Below, piece after piece: positions 33,486 to 42,461 of a DNA stretch of 43,385 bases; the stretch's first letter is position 1; the number at the start of each line of letters is the position of its first letter. Origin of the DNA: HGM11416 sp964532155 (lineage in GTDB: Bacteria; Bacillota; Clostridia; Christensenellales; Borkfalkiaceae); NCBI GenBank assembly GCA_964532155.1, contig CAZHGN010000008.1, positions 1 to 43,385 of the forward strand, written 5' to 3'. The notes beneath the pieces were generated by a model. That model was not told the origin of the DNA, did no database searches, and worked only from the letters and a program-made list of their open reading frames with translations. The position numbers were made by a program, and so were the translations under genes.

Positions 33486-34121
33486 ATGAACAACTCTAAC
33501 TTTCACGTACTGAATCACCCACTCATCCAACACAAAATCACCAACATCAGAAAAAAAGAGACTAACACTAAAGATTTCAGAGATTTAGTCGACGAAATTT
33601 CACTGCTCATGGCTTACGAGGTTACTCGCGATCTTCCCCTCGAAGAGATAGAGATCGAAACTCCGATCTGCAAGACCAAGAGCAAAGTCGTTGCGGGCAG
33701 AAGTATAGGAGTCGTTCCCATTCTTCGCGCAGGTCTCGGTATGGTAAACGGAATTCTTACGCTCGTTCCAAATGCAAAAGTCGGTCATATCGGACTTTAC
33801 CGCGATCCCGAAACGCACGAGCCCGTTGAGTATTATTGCAAACTCCCCATCGACGCCGAAGAGAGAACGCTTATCGTAGTCGATCCTATGCTCGCTACCG
33901 GCGGAAGCGCAATTGCCGCTATCAGCGCAATCAAGGAAAGGGGTTGTAAAGATATTAAGCTTATGAACCTTATTGCCGCGCCCGAGGGAGTAGAAGCCGT
34001 TCAAAAGGCTCACCCCGACGTCGAAATATTCGTTGCCGCTCTCGACGAAAGACTTAACGAACACGCTTACATCATTCCCGGTCTCGGCGATGCGGGCGAC
34101 AGATTGTTCGGCACGAAGTAA
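33486..34121 (+). CDS. upp: Uracil phosphoribosyltransferase
   Basis: 211 residues from ATG 33486, which follows GGGAGAT; the frame is open further upstream to 33423 but those codons match no family. Normal length. It begins with FHVLNHPLIQHKITNIRKKET, has RSIGVVPILRAGLGMVNG and the PRPP loop VVDPMLATGGSA, and ends PGLGDAGDRLFGTK. It salvages uracil to UMP. Confidence 0.97.
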   Translation: MNNSNFHVLNHPLIQHKITNIRKKETNTKDFRDLVDEISLLMAYEVTRDLPLEEIEIETPICKTKSKVVAGRSIGVVPILRAGLGMVNGILTLVPNAKVGHIGLYRDPETHEPVEYYCKLPIDAEERTLIVVDPMLATGGSAIAAISAIKERGCKDIKLMNLIAAPEGVEAVQKAHPDVEIFVAALDERLNEHAYIIPGLGDAGDRLFGTK

Positions 34122-34200
34122 TTTGTTTTTTTGACGTTTTGCGGCTTAGTAAAGTCAACTTGGCAAATAACCGCAAACCGATAAAACTAAGCAAATAGCC

Positions 34201-34275
34201 GCAAGCGTTCACCTAAGTGCGCGCTTGCTAATAGAATATCTTATAGTCGCGCGGCGAGGTCGCTTGCCGCGCGGC
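34201..34275 (+). other. Two consecutive hairpins between upp and galU
   Basis: GCAAGCG (34201-34207) pairs with CGCTTGC (34222-34228); then CGCGCGGC pairs with GCCGCGCG (about 34248-34274). No T tract follows either. The 200-base gap otherwise holds only the galU ribosome binding site. Confidence 0.4.
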
Positions 34276-34323
34276 GAATAAAATAAACCGAGTTTTTGCT
34301 TTTTGCATAACTCTTGGGGGATT

Positions 34324-35196
34324 ATGAATAAAGTCAAAAAAGCCGTAATACCCGTCGCGGGGTACGGAACGCGTTTTTTGCCTTTTACTAAGGCAGTGCC
34401 CAAAGCCATGCTTCCCATCGTCAACGTGCCCGCCGTTCAGGTGGTCGTCGAGGAAGCCGTCGCAAGCGGCATAGAACAGATCTATCTCATCGTCGGACAG
34501 CATAAAGAAGCGGTCGAGGAGCATTTTAAGCCATCGTTAGCCCTTGAAAAGCACCTCGAGGAGCAGGGCGCAACCGAATTTCTCGAATGCGTTCGCAGAA
34601 TAAGCAAGCTTGCCGATATACGTTTTATCGAGCAAAAAGAACAGCTCGGTACGGCAAAGGCGGTGCAGTGCGCTCAGCCTTTTATCGGAAACGAGCCGTT
34701 CGTCGTTATGTTCGGCGACGACGTAATGCTTACCGACGGCGACACGGTAACGACTCAAATTCTCAATTCCTATTATCAAACCGGAAAAACCACGCTCGGC
34801 GTAAAAAACGTCGGATTCGAAAACGTCGGCAAATACGCCGCGGTGGAATATTCGGTGCAAAACGGCAGACTTTACACCGTTTCGGCGATTACCGAAAAAC
34901 CCGAGCCGAATACGGCTAAAAGCGATCTTGCTCCGCTCGGTCGCTACGTTCTTGCCGAAGGCTTTTTCGAGCTTTTAAACGATGTGAAGCCAAGACCTAA
35001 CGGCGGCGAATACCAGCTGACCGACGCTTTTGCCGCGGAAATTACCGCTCGCGGTTTAAACGCTTATGCGTTCGAGGGCGAAAGGTACGATATCGGCGAC
35101 GTTTTCGGCTATCTTCGCGCCAACGTCGATTTTGCTCTGCGCGATCCGCGTTATTCGCAAAAGCTAAAGGAGCATATTAAGAAATCGGAGCTTTAA
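34324..35196 (+). CDS. galU: UTP--glucose-1-phosphate uridylyltransferase
   Basis: 290 residues from ATG 34324 behind a GGGGGA site. The nucleotide-binding signature AGYGTRFLPFTKAVPKAML is at the N-terminus; EQKEQLGTAKAV, FGDDVMLTDG and the late NGGEYQLTDA segment are typical of bacterial GalU. It makes UDP-glucose for wall polymers and glycolipids. A terminator follows, so it is not co-transcribed with mcsA. Confidence 0.96.
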   Translation: MNKVKKAVIPVAGYGTRFLPFTKAVPKAMLPIVNVPAVQVVVEEAVASGIEQIYLIVGQHKEAVEEHFKPSLALEKHLEEQGATEFLECVRRISKLADIRFIEQKEQLGTAKAVQCAQPFIGNEPFVVMFGDDVMLTDGDTVTTQILNSYYQTGKTTLGVKNVGFENVGKYAAVEYSVQNGRLYTVSAITEKPEPNTAKSDLAPLGRYVLAEGFFELLNDVKPRPNGGEYQLTDAFAAEITARGLNAYAFEGERYDIGDVFGYLRANVDFALRDPRYSQKLKEHIKKSEL

Positions 35197-35203
35197 AAAA
35201 GCG

Positions 35204-35252
35204 CGCGCCATGCGGAAAAAGTCGTCAGATGGTCTTCCGAGGCGCGTTTTTT
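35204..35252 (+). terminator. Terminator after galU
   Basis: CGCGCC (35204-35209) pairs with GGCGCG (35241-35246), and CGGAA with TTCCG inside, followed by six T. Confidence 0.85.
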
Positions 35253-35325
35253 ATAGGCTTTTTCAAAAAAAATCCGAAAAATAAAATATTATTTAAAAAA
35301 ATAGCAAGAAATTTCCGAAAAACTA

Positions 35326-35354
35326 TTTATTTTATTCGGTTTTTATAGTATAAT
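35326..35354 (+). promoter_or_regulatory. Promoter of mcsA-mcsB-clpC
   Basis: A perfect TATAAT (35349-35354) with a weak TTTATT at 35326-35331. No CtsR-type GGTCAAA direct repeat or CIRCE inverted repeat is seen between 35253 and 35377. Confidence 0.6.
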
Positions 35355-35377
35355 ACCGATAGGAAACGGGTGATGAT

Positions 35378-35647
35378 ATGTACTGTGATATGTGTAAGCG
35401 CAACGAACCCGTCGTCAAAGTCACGCGAACGGTCGGCGGTGAATTGCGAATATTAAGGCTTTGCCGCGAGTGTTACGAAAGTCTTGAAGGGCTTCGCGTG
35501 GAAGAAATACCGCGTTGCAGGTATTGCGGTCGCTCGCTCGACGAAATAAGGGATACTTGGATCGTCGGGTGCGAAAAGTGCTACGAGCGTTTTTCCGCGG
35601 AGCTTGCACCGATAATTAAAAGAGTTCAAAAGGTGGATGATCGATGA
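35378..35647 (+). CDS. mcsA: McsA, short form (activator of McsB)
   Basis: 89 residues, about half the usual McsA. Four CxxC pairs at Cys3/6, 29/32, 47/50 and 65/68 make two zinc sites, and the VGCEKCYERFSAELAPIIKRVQ segment is a family landmark. The C-terminal UVR-type domain of standard McsA is missing. The stop overlaps the mcsB start (ATGA), so this end is genuine rather than a frameshift. McsA activates the arginine kinase McsB; the short form probably keeps the zinc modules needed for that. Confidence 0.88.
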   Translation: MYCDMCKRNEPVVKVTRTVGGELRILRLCRECYESLEGLRVEEIPRCRYCGRSLDEIRDTWIVGCEKCYERFSAELAPIIKRVQKVDDR

Positions 35648-36657
35648 GCGATTTTCTTACGGGAACGGTCGTTTCGTCGAGAGTCAGACTAGCCCGCAAT
35701 CTCAAGGGATACAGGTTTCCGTCCGCAATAAAGGACGGAGCCGAAGCGCAAGATATAATCAATAAGACCTTTCGGTCGTTGTCGCGCTATGCCAAGTTCG
35801 AATATTTAAAAGTTGCCGACGCCGAGCCGTTTGCTTTGGAAGCGCTTAAAGAACGCTACGTTATATCCGAAGCGCTTATAAAAAGCAGAACGGGCGCAGT
35901 AGCCTATTCTTCGGGCGGCGATCTTTCGGTCATGATCAACGAAGAAGACCATATACGCGAGCAGTATTTCGTTCGCGGCGGCGACCTTGCAGGCGCATAT
36001 TCAAAACTTGCCAACTTAGACAATTGGCTCGACAAAACGCTTAACTTTTGCAAAAACGAAAAGCTCGGTTACATAACCGCTTGCCCGACCAACCTCGGCA
36101 CGGGGCTTCGCGCTTCGGTAATGACCTTTCTCCCGGCGCATGTTCGGCTCGGCAAAATGGACGAGCTCGCATGCCGCGCCGCGGAACTTGACTTGACTGT
36201 CAGGGGTTCGTTCGGCGAGGGAAGCGGCGAAGACGGTTATTTGTACCAAATCAGCAACGAAATAACGCTCGGCAAAAGCGAGGGCGCGCTGATTTCTTCG
36301 GTAAAGTCTTTCGTGCAAGAAGTTGCCGAAAAGGAGCTCGAACTTCAGCGCATTTATCTTCGCGCCAACGAAATGCAGACCGAGGACGATATATTCCGCG
36401 CGCTCGGCACGCTGCTTTATTGCAGAAAGATTTCTTACGACGAACTCTCACGTGCGATTGCCGAAGTAAAGCTCGGCGTGCTTTTGGGATTTATTAAGGT
36501 AACGAGGGTTGAGGCGCTCGACGATCTTCTCGTATGCGCAAGACCGTATTATTTATTACAGCTTTCCTCGGTAAACGCCCTTGCCGACGCCGACCGTAGG
36601 GACGAAATTCGCGCTAAATTCGTGCGCGAAAGACTTAAAAAAATGGTAATAGACTGA
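35644..36657 (+). CDS. mcsB: Protein-arginine kinase
   Basis: 337 residues, phosphagen-kinase fold. Landmarks are SSRVRLARNLKGYRFP near the start, INEEDHIREQ, the ITACPTNLGTGLRAS active-site segment and, near the C-terminus, RDEIRA (319-324), the RDxxRA pocket that binds phosphoarginine allosterically in Bacillus/Geobacillus McsB. It marks damaged proteins by phosphorylating arginine so that ClpC-ClpP degrades them. It overlaps mcsA by four bases. Confidence 0.95.
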   Translation: MSDFLTGTVVSSRVRLARNLKGYRFPSAIKDGAEAQDIINKTFRSLSRYAKFEYLKVADAEPFALEALKERYVISEALIKSRTGAVAYSSGGDLSVMINEEDHIREQYFVRGGDLAGAYSKLANLDNWLDKTLNFCKNEKLGYITACPTNLGTGLRASVMTFLPAHVRLGKMDELACRAAELDLTVRGSFGEGSGEDGYLYQISNEITLGKSEGALISSVKSFVQEVAEKELELQRIYLRANEMQTEDDIFRALGTLLYCRKISYDELSRAIAEVKLGVLLGFIKVTRVEALDDLLVCARPYYLLQLSSVNALADADRRDEIRAKFVRERLKKMVID

Positions 36658-36729
36658 CGGCTGATTCGTGCGGCGTTACGCACTTTAAGCCGAATTAAGA
36701 AAATAACGAGCAGGAATTTATTCTTCGCC

Positions 36730-39264
36730 ATGAACGATAATTTTACCCCTAATCTTGCCGAAGCCGTAAAGGTTGCAGCCTCGGTATCAAAAAAATTTAA
36801 TTTGGCTTATATCGGGTCCGAGCAGCTTTTGTGCGGCATTCTTTATAGGAGTAAATGCTTTTCAGCCGAGTTTTTAAAGGACTACGGCGTTACGTTCGAG
36901 GGCTTTTACGCTTCCGTCGAAAGGCATATTCGCCGCGGTACTTTTCAAGGCAAACCGGCTTTTTCGGCGAACACGTCAATGGTTTTGTCGGTCGCGTGCG
37001 AAATTTCAAAGGAGCTCAAAGCCGGGTACGTCGGCACCGAGCACGTTCTTTTCGTAATACTTTCGGCGGACGGAACGGTGGGCGCCGATCTTCTCAGGGC
37101 GGCAGGCGTTCCGCTTAAACGCGCGGCTGAAAGACTGGCTGCAAAACTTGGCGTTAGCGGCGAACTTGCGGCAACGCTGATAAAAGAATATAAAGAGGCT
37201 AAAAGCGGCGGCAATAAAGCCGATGCTTGCGAAAAACAGACCGAAGCGGTTACTAAAGAGCAATCGCAACGGCGCGAAAACACGAAAAAACAGCGAAAAT
37301 CCGACGACGAAAAAGACGGTTTAGAGGGGTTCGGCGTAAGCCTTACGGAAATGGCAAGGCTGGGAAAACTCGATCCCGTCATCGGGCGCGACGACGTTAT
37401 AGAGCGCGTAATCACCGCGCTGTCTCGGAGAACGAAGAACACTCCCGTTCTCGTCGGTGAGGCGGGCGTAGGTAAAAGCGCTATAGTAGAAGGACTTGCG
37501 CAAGCCGTAGTTAAGGGTGACGTTCCCGAATGCCTTAACGGAAAAGAAATCTTTTCGCTCGATATATCCGACCTGATTGCCGGAGCGAGTTATAGGGGCG
37601 AGTTTGAGGAACGGTTTAAAAAAGCCATCGAAACAGTTAAAAAAGACGATAATATTATACTTTTTATAGACGAAATACACAACGTCGTCGGAACGGGCGG
37701 CTCCAAAGAGGGCTCGGGTATGGACGTTGCCGAAATGCTCAAGCCCGCGCTTGCGCGCGGCGAGCTCAAAATAATCGGCGCGACTACGATAGACGAATAC
37801 CGTAAATATATAGAGAAAGATCCCGCGCTCGAAAGGCGTTTTCAACCGATAGCGGTCGATCCGCCCACGCCCGAAGCGGCTAAACTCATACTCAAAGGTT
37901 TAAGAACCAAGTATGAGGAGCACCACAAAGTGCAAATCACGGACAAAGCAATAGAGGCGGCTGTCGATCTTTCCGAGCGGTATATTACCGACCGCAATCT
38001 TCCCGATAAGGCGATTGACGTTATCGACGAGGCGGCGGCTCGCGTTAAGCTTGAGTTTGCCGGGGTAGAGGGCAAGATTAAAGGCGAAGAAAAGCGCGTG
38101 CAAATGCTCGAATCGCGGTTGGAATTTTTCCGCAACTTCGGCGATCGTTCCAAGCCGGACGAGTTTGCTGGCACCATACGGGATATAGAAGCCGAGCTTA
38201 AGGAGCGGAAAGCGGAATATATGCGGCTTACCGCGGAGGCTCGAGCCAAGTCGGAGGGTAAAAGACCTACCGTCGAGCGCGAGGACGTCGCTGCGGTAGT
38301 CAGCGAGAGGACGGATATTCCGCTTGCCGGAATAACTAAGGAAGAAAGCGAAAAACTCCTTTCGATAGAGCGCGAACTTGCCAAGCGAGTTATAGGGCAA
38401 AGCCGTGCGATAAACGCCGTTGCAAGGGCGTTGCGCCGTGCTCGTGCCGATCTTAAGGATCCCAAGCGCCCGAACGGCTCGTTTATATTCGTGGGACCGA
38501 CGGGTGTCGGAAAAACCGAGCTTGCCAAGGCGGTTGCGGAGGCTATTTTCGGCGACGAAAAGTCGATAATACGCTTCGATATGAGCGAATACCCCGAAAA
38601 GCACGACGTAAGCCGTTTGATAGGAACGGCGCCCGGCTACGTGGGATACGAGGAAGAAGGGCAGCTTACCGGCAGAGTTAGAAGAAAACCTTATTCGGTC
38701 GTTTTATTCGACGAAATCGAAAAGGCACACCCCGATATCTTTAACATATTTTTGCAAATACTCGACGAGGGCAGGCTTACGGACAGCAAGGGCAGAGTCG
38801 TCGATTTTAAGAATACCATAATCATTATGACGTCGAACGTCGGTGCTAAGGAATGCCTCGGCTTTTCGGGCGATGAGGGTGAGGACGATGAAAAACTCGC
38901 CTCGGTCGTGCGCAAGGCTTTGGAACGGCAGTTTAAGCCCGAATTTTTAAATCGCGTGGACGAAATAGTTCCTTTCCGTAAATTAACCCAAGCGGAATGC
39001 GGAAAAATCATCGGACTGTTGTTGTCTTCGCTTAAAAAACGGCTTGCCGCGCGGCAGATCGAACTTATTACCGACGACTCGGTAGACCAAGCCATACTCG
39101 ATGCGGGTTACGATCCCGAATACGGCGCACGTCCGCTGGAAAGGGCTATAACCAGCCATATTTCGGACATGCTTTCCGATGAGATCATCGCAGGGAGAAT
39201 TTCAGACGGCGACATCGTAAAACTGTACGCCGAAAACGGCAAGGTCGGATATATAATTATATAA
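36730..39264 (+). CDS. clpC: ATP-dependent Clp protease ATP-binding subunit ClpC
   Basis: 844 residues, normal ClpC length. An N-terminal Clp repeat domain (about 1-145) is followed by a charged linker, AAA-1 with Walker A GEAGVGKSA, a short middle coiled coil (about 450-525) as in ClpC rather than ClpB, and AAA-2 with GPTGVGKTE and LFDEIEKAHPDIFN. It unfolds substrates for ClpP. In the window it follows mcsB by 72 bases, the known arginine-phosphorylation degradation pair. The start has no strong ribosome binding site close by. Confidence 0.96.
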   Translation: MNDNFTPNLAEAVKVAASVSKKFNLAYIGSEQLLCGILYRSKCFSAEFLKDYGVTFEGFYASVERHIRRGTFQGKPAFSANTSMVLSVACEISKELKAGYVGTEHVLFVILSADGTVGADLLRAAGVPLKRAAERLAAKLGVSGELAATLIKEYKEAKSGGNKADACEKQTEAVTKEQSQRRENTKKQRKSDDEKDGLEGFGVSLTEMARLGKLDPVIGRDDVIERVITALSRRTKNTPVLVGEAGVGKSAIVEGLAQAVVKGDVPECLNGKEIFSLDISDLIAGASYRGEFEERFKKAIETVKKDDNIILFIDEIHNVVGTGGSKEGSGMDVAEMLKPALARGELKIIGATTIDEYRKYIEKDPALERRFQPIAVDPPTPEAAKLILKGLRTKYEEHHKVQITDKAIEAAVDLSERYITDRNLPDKAIDVIDEAAARVKLEFAGVEGKIKGEEKRVQMLESRLEFFRNFGDRSKPDEFAGTIRDIEAELKERKAEYMRLTAEARAKSEGKRPTVEREDVAAVVSERTDIPLAGITKEESEKLLSIERELAKRVIGQSRAINAVARALRRARADLKDPKRPNGSFIFVGPTGVGKTELAKAVAEAIFGDEKSIIRFDMSEYPEKHDVSRLIGTAPGYVGYEEEGQLTGRVRRKPYSVVLFDEIEKAHPDIFNIFLQILDEGRLTDSKGRVVDFKNTIIIMTSNVGAKECLGFSGDEGEDDEKLASVVRKALERQFKPEFLNRVDEIVPFRKLTQAECGKIIGLLLSSLKKRLAARQIELITDDSVDQAILDAGYDPEYGARPLERAITSHISDMLSDEIIAGRISDGDIVKLYAENGKVGYIII

Positions 39265-39276
39265 CGGAGGCATCGC

Positions 39277-39795
39277 ATGAAAATCGAAATTATTGCAAAG
39301 AACTATCAGGTTAACGACAAAATCGGCTCCGTCATCGAAAAAAAGGTTGCCAAGCTCGACAAATATTTCGAGGACGACAGCAAATGCAGAGTATATTTGA
39401 AAAAAGAGAACAGAACGTGCAAGCTCGAGCTCGAGGTTAATTACAAAAACAGCCTCTTAAGGGCGCAAGCTTATGCCGATAATTTTTACGACGGCATCGA
39501 CCTCGTAATCCCCAAACTCGAAAGACAAATATACAAGCACCGCTCCAAGCTCGAAAAGCAGTTGCGCCGCAACTCGCTCGACGTAAGCGAATTTGCCGAA
39601 GAGGAGCTGGAGCCCGCAAAACTCGTAAAAACCAAGCAGTTCAAGCTCGTGCCGATGGACGTTGCCGAAGCAATGGAAGAGTTCGAGCTTTTAGGGCACG
39701 ACTTTTACGTTTTCCTCGATAAAGAAAGCGGCAAAGTTAAGGTCTTGTACCTGCGCGACGACGGCGACATGGGGCTTATCGATCCTTCGTTCTAA
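39277..39795 (+). CDS. hpf: Ribosome hibernation promoting factor, long form
   Basis: 172 residues. The N-terminal domain (to about 100) is the 30S-binding sigma-54 modulation fold (NYQVNDKIGSVIEKKVAKLDKYF, YADNFYDGIDL); the C-terminal 60 residues (KTKQFKLVPMDVAEAMEEFEL to LGHDFYVFLDKESG) form the dimerisation domain that makes 100S ribosomes in Bacillota. GGAGG precedes the start and it follows clpC by 12 bases, so it is likely in the same transcript. Confidence 0.95.
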   Translation: MKIEIIAKNYQVNDKIGSVIEKKVAKLDKYFEDDSKCRVYLKKENRTCKLELEVNYKNSLLRAQAYADNFYDGIDLVIPKLERQIYKHRSKLEKQLRRNSLDVSEFAEEELEPAKLVKTKQFKLVPMDVAEAMEEFELLGHDFYVFLDKESGKVKVLYLRDDGDMGLIDPSF

Positions 39796-39835
39796 GCTTT
39801 AGGCGGAAAAAAGCGTTTTTTAAGAGAATATACAG

Positions 39836-39881
39836 CCGCATTTTGCGGTTTAAATAGGTGTATTATAGCCGCGTTTTGCGG
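39836..39881 (+). repeat. Two short related hairpins downstream of hpf
   Basis: CCGCATTTTGCGG (39836-39848) and CCGCGTTTTGCGG (39869-39881) are 33 bases apart and differ by one base. Each can form a hairpin. Confidence 0.55.
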
Positions 39882-39905
39882 TCAACTATATTAGTCGATT
39901 GTTTT

Positions 39906-39927
39906 CGCGCCGCCTTTTGGCGGCGCG
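39906..39927 (+). terminator. GC-rich hairpin before the isomerase-like gene
   Basis: A perfect 9-bp stem CGCGCCGCC/GGCGGCGCG with a TTTT loop, followed by TTAATAA. The T tract is weak, but it lies at the end of the hpf intergenic region and only 23 bases before the next start. Confidence 0.6.
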
Positions 39928-39950
39928 TTAATAACGGGTTACGCGAGATT

Positions 39951-40748
39951 ATGGAAATAGGAATTTCAACGGCAAGCCTTTTCGGCAGGTATTATAACGA
40001 GGACGCGTTGCCTCTGCTCGAACAAATCGACGCGCGCGTCGCAGAGGTTTTTTTAGAGACGTATAGCGAGTATACTCAAAGTTTTGCTCGGCTTTTAAAG
40101 GAGCGCAAGGGGGGCTTGCGCATTCATTCCATTCACACGCTCAATACCCATTTCGAGCCGCAACTTTTTTCCGATTGCGACCGCACTCGAAAGGACGCCG
40201 TCGACATTTACGAATCTTGCTTAAAGTCCGCCGAAATACTCGGCGCAACGTGTTACACCCTTCACGGAAAGGCACGCTTTAAAAAGGGAATCGAATATGA
40301 CGATTACGAGCAAATAGGGGGCTATATGTCCGTTATTTGCGATCTTGCAAAAAAATACGGCGTCGATCTTTGCCTCGAAAACGTCGAATGGGCGTATTAC
40401 AATAAGATCGGATTTTTTAAGAACGTAAAAAAATATTGCAAAAATTTATGCTCTTGCTTGGACGTAAAACAGGCGAGAGTCAGCGGTTACGACTATAAGA
40501 ATTATATCGAAGAAACGGGCGACTCGCTAAGGACGGTGCATTTGTCCGACGTTGACGAAAACGGAAGAATTGCCCTTCCGACGAAAGACGGTTGCTTCGA
40601 TTTCGAGGAACTTTTTTCCATTCTGTCGTACAACGGCTTTAAGGGCGATTGCTTGATAGAAGTTTATAAGGATAATTTTCAGACGCTCGACGATCTTAAG
40701 GGTTCGCTCGATTATCTGAGGAATATAAAAGAAAAAATTTTTAAATAA
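39951..40748 (+). CDS. Sugar phosphate isomerase/epimerase-like TIM barrel protein
   Basis: 265 residues from ATG 39951. It belongs to the AP-endonuclease-like family (PF01261): MEIGISTASLFG at the first strand, IHSIHTLNTHFEPQ, CYTLHGKARF, VDLCLENVEW (metal-ligand Glu), CSCLDVKQARVSG, TVHLSDVDENG and CLIEVYKD (final Glu) are arranged as in xylose-isomerase-like enzymes. Substrate is unknown; inositol or keto-sugar epimerisation is common in relatives. It precedes pgi by 13 bases, which suggests shared transcription and sugar-phosphate metabolism. Confidence 0.85.
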   Translation: MEIGISTASLFGRYYNEDALPLLEQIDARVAEVFLETYSEYTQSFARLLKERKGGLRIHSIHTLNTHFEPQLFSDCDRTRKDAVDIYESCLKSAEILGATCYTLHGKARFKKGIEYDDYEQIGGYMSVICDLAKKYGVDLCLENVEWAYYNKIGFFKNVKKYCKNLCSCLDVKQARVSGYDYKNYIEETGDSLRTVHLSDVDENGRIALPTKDGCFDFEELFSILSYNGFKGDCLIEVYKDNFQTLDDLKGSLDYLRNIKEKIFK

Positions 40749-40761
40749 CGGAGATATTACA

Positions 40762-42186
40762 ATGAGGCTTAACAACGAAATGCGCGAAAGCTTGCGTTTG
40801 AAACTCGATTACAACAACATGATGAAACCTTTCGTGGGCGAAGACGGCTTCGACGAAAGCGAACTCGAAGGCGCAAAAGCGCTTTGCAAAAAAGCTTACG
40901 AGCGCGTAGCCGCGGGGCGCGGAAAGAATATGATGGGCTGGACGGATTTGCCCTATAATCAGAACGAGGTTGTCGAAGATATTCTCGCTACCGCAAAAGA
41001 CGTACGCAAGCGTTGCGATAATTTCGTCGTTTTGGGAATCGGCGGAAGCGCTCTCGGTCCCATAGCCGTTTTTCAGGCGCTCTGTCACTTACATCACAAC
41101 GATTTGCCTAAGTCCAAGCGCAAAGCGCCTAAGTTTTACGTAGAAGACAACGTGGATCCCGAAAGAATGCTCGCTCTTTTAGACGTTATCGATCCCGAAA
41201 AGACGATATTCAACGTTATAACCAAGAGCGGTTCGACAAGCGAAACCATGTCGCAATACCTCATTATAACCGATATTTTAAAGAAAAGATTGGGTGATAA
41301 GGCAAGCGAGCATATGATCGCCACGACCTCTTCGGCTAAGGGTAATCTTATTAAAATAGCGAAGAAGGAAGGTCTTAAAACGTTCTTTATTCCCGACGGA
41401 GTAGGCGGAAGATTTTCCGAGCTTTGCCCCGTAGGACTTTTGCCCGCCGCCGTTCTCGGCATAGATATCAAAGCCATGCTCGAGGGCGCAAAATATATGG
41501 ATAAACTGTGCATGCGCAAGGATTTTAAAAACAATCCCGCAATGACGAGCGCACTCTTATCTTATTTGGCAATGAAAAAGGGCAAAAACGTTTCGGTTAT
41601 GATGCCTTACGCCGACAGTCTTAAGTATATGGCGGACTGGTATTGCCAACTTTGGGGGGAGAGCCTCGGTAAAGAGGTTAATCTTAACGGCGAAAAGGTC
41701 AACGTCGGTCAAACTCCGGTAAAATCGCTCGGCGTTACCGATCAACACAGTCAGGTTCAGCTTTACGCCGAAGGTCCGTTCGATAAGGTTATTACCTTCT
41801 TGGCGGTCGAAAACTACCGCGGAACGTGCGTTATAAGCGACGGTTGCGAGGATATTCCCGACGTTAACTTCCTTTGCGGGCATACGATGAACGAACTTAT
41901 CGATGCCGAAAGACGCGCTACCGAGTACGCTCTCACAGCAAAAGGCAAGATGAACCGCACCGTTATTTTGCCCGAGGTAAACGCCTTTACCGTCGGCGAA
42001 CTTCTTTATTTCTTCCAAATGGAAACGGCGTTCACCGGAGAAATGCTCGAAATAGACACCTTTAACCAACCCGGCGTCGAAAACGGCAAGAACGCAACTT
42101 ATGCGCTTCTCGGCAGAAAAGGGTACGAGGCTAAGCGCGAAGAACTCGACAACGCGCCCCAAAAGCAAGATAAATTTATAGTCTAA
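40762..42186 (+). CDS. pgi: Glucose-6-phosphate isomerase
   Basis: 474 residues. The VLGIGGSALGPIAV, VITKSGSTSETMS and GGRFSELCPVGLLP segments are the phosphosugar isomerase (SIS) motifs; the acid/base region is LGVTDQHSQVQLYAEG. The form is the compact Bacillota type. It interconverts glucose 6-phosphate and fructose 6-phosphate. GGAG precedes the start. I found no convincing terminator directly after it; the next 275 bases hold a dyad (42307-42331) and the promoter of the regulator gene. Confidence 0.97.
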   Translation: MRLNNEMRESLRLKLDYNNMMKPFVGEDGFDESELEGAKALCKKAYERVAAGRGKNMMGWTDLPYNQNEVVEDILATAKDVRKRCDNFVVLGIGGSALGPIAVFQALCHLHHNDLPKSKRKAPKFYVEDNVDPERMLALLDVIDPEKTIFNVITKSGSTSETMSQYLIITDILKKRLGDKASEHMIATTSSAKGNLIKIAKKEGLKTFFIPDGVGGRFSELCPVGLLPAAVLGIDIKAMLEGAKYMDKLCMRKDFKNNPAMTSALLSYLAMKKGKNVSVMMPYADSLKYMADWYCQLWGESLGKEVNLNGEKVNVGQTPVKSLGVTDQHSQVQLYAEGPFDKVITFLAVENYRGTCVISDGCEDIPDVNFLCGHTMNELIDAERRATEYALTAKGKMNRTVILPEVNAFTVGELLYFFQMETAFTGEMLEIDTFNQPGVENGKNATYALLGRKGYEAKREELDNAPQKQDKFIV

Positions 42187-42306
42187 GTTTTTTATCGTCT
42201 AAGTTTAACCAAGTTTTTCGGTTTTAACTTTTTCGGAGCAAGTTTTTCGGTTCGGACATATTTTTTCGGCTTAGCAAAAAACTGCCGCCGTTGGCTGTTC
42301 GTCCGT

Positions 42307-42331
42307 TATACCGTTTGAACCAAACGATATA
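42307..42331. promoter_or_regulatory. Inverted repeat between pgi and the XRE regulator
   Basis: TATA-C-CGTTTG-AAC-CAAACG-A-TATA, a near-perfect 25-base dyad about 75 bases before the regulator's promoter. It could be an operator or a hairpin. Confidence 0.45.
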
Positions 42332-42403
42332 AGAAATAGTTAGCAATTCCCAAAATAAAGGTTGTAAGGGGCGTATAGCGCTAATATAGCAACGGACAGT
42401 TGC

Positions 42404-42432
42404 TTGTCAACGATTAATAACTGTGGTAAAAT
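42404..42432 (+). promoter_or_regulatory. Promoter of the XRE/zinc-ribbon regulator
   Basis: TTGTCA (42404-42409) and TAAAAT (42427-42432) with a 17-base spacer, 30 bases before the start. Confidence 0.75.
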
Positions 42433-42461
42433 GTCGTTATAAAACCAAGGACGGTGTGCAA

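Noticed and set aside
35253..35377. CtsR or CIRCE site upstream of mcsA
   Set aside because: Neither the GGTCAAA direct repeat nor the CIRCE inverted repeat could be found.
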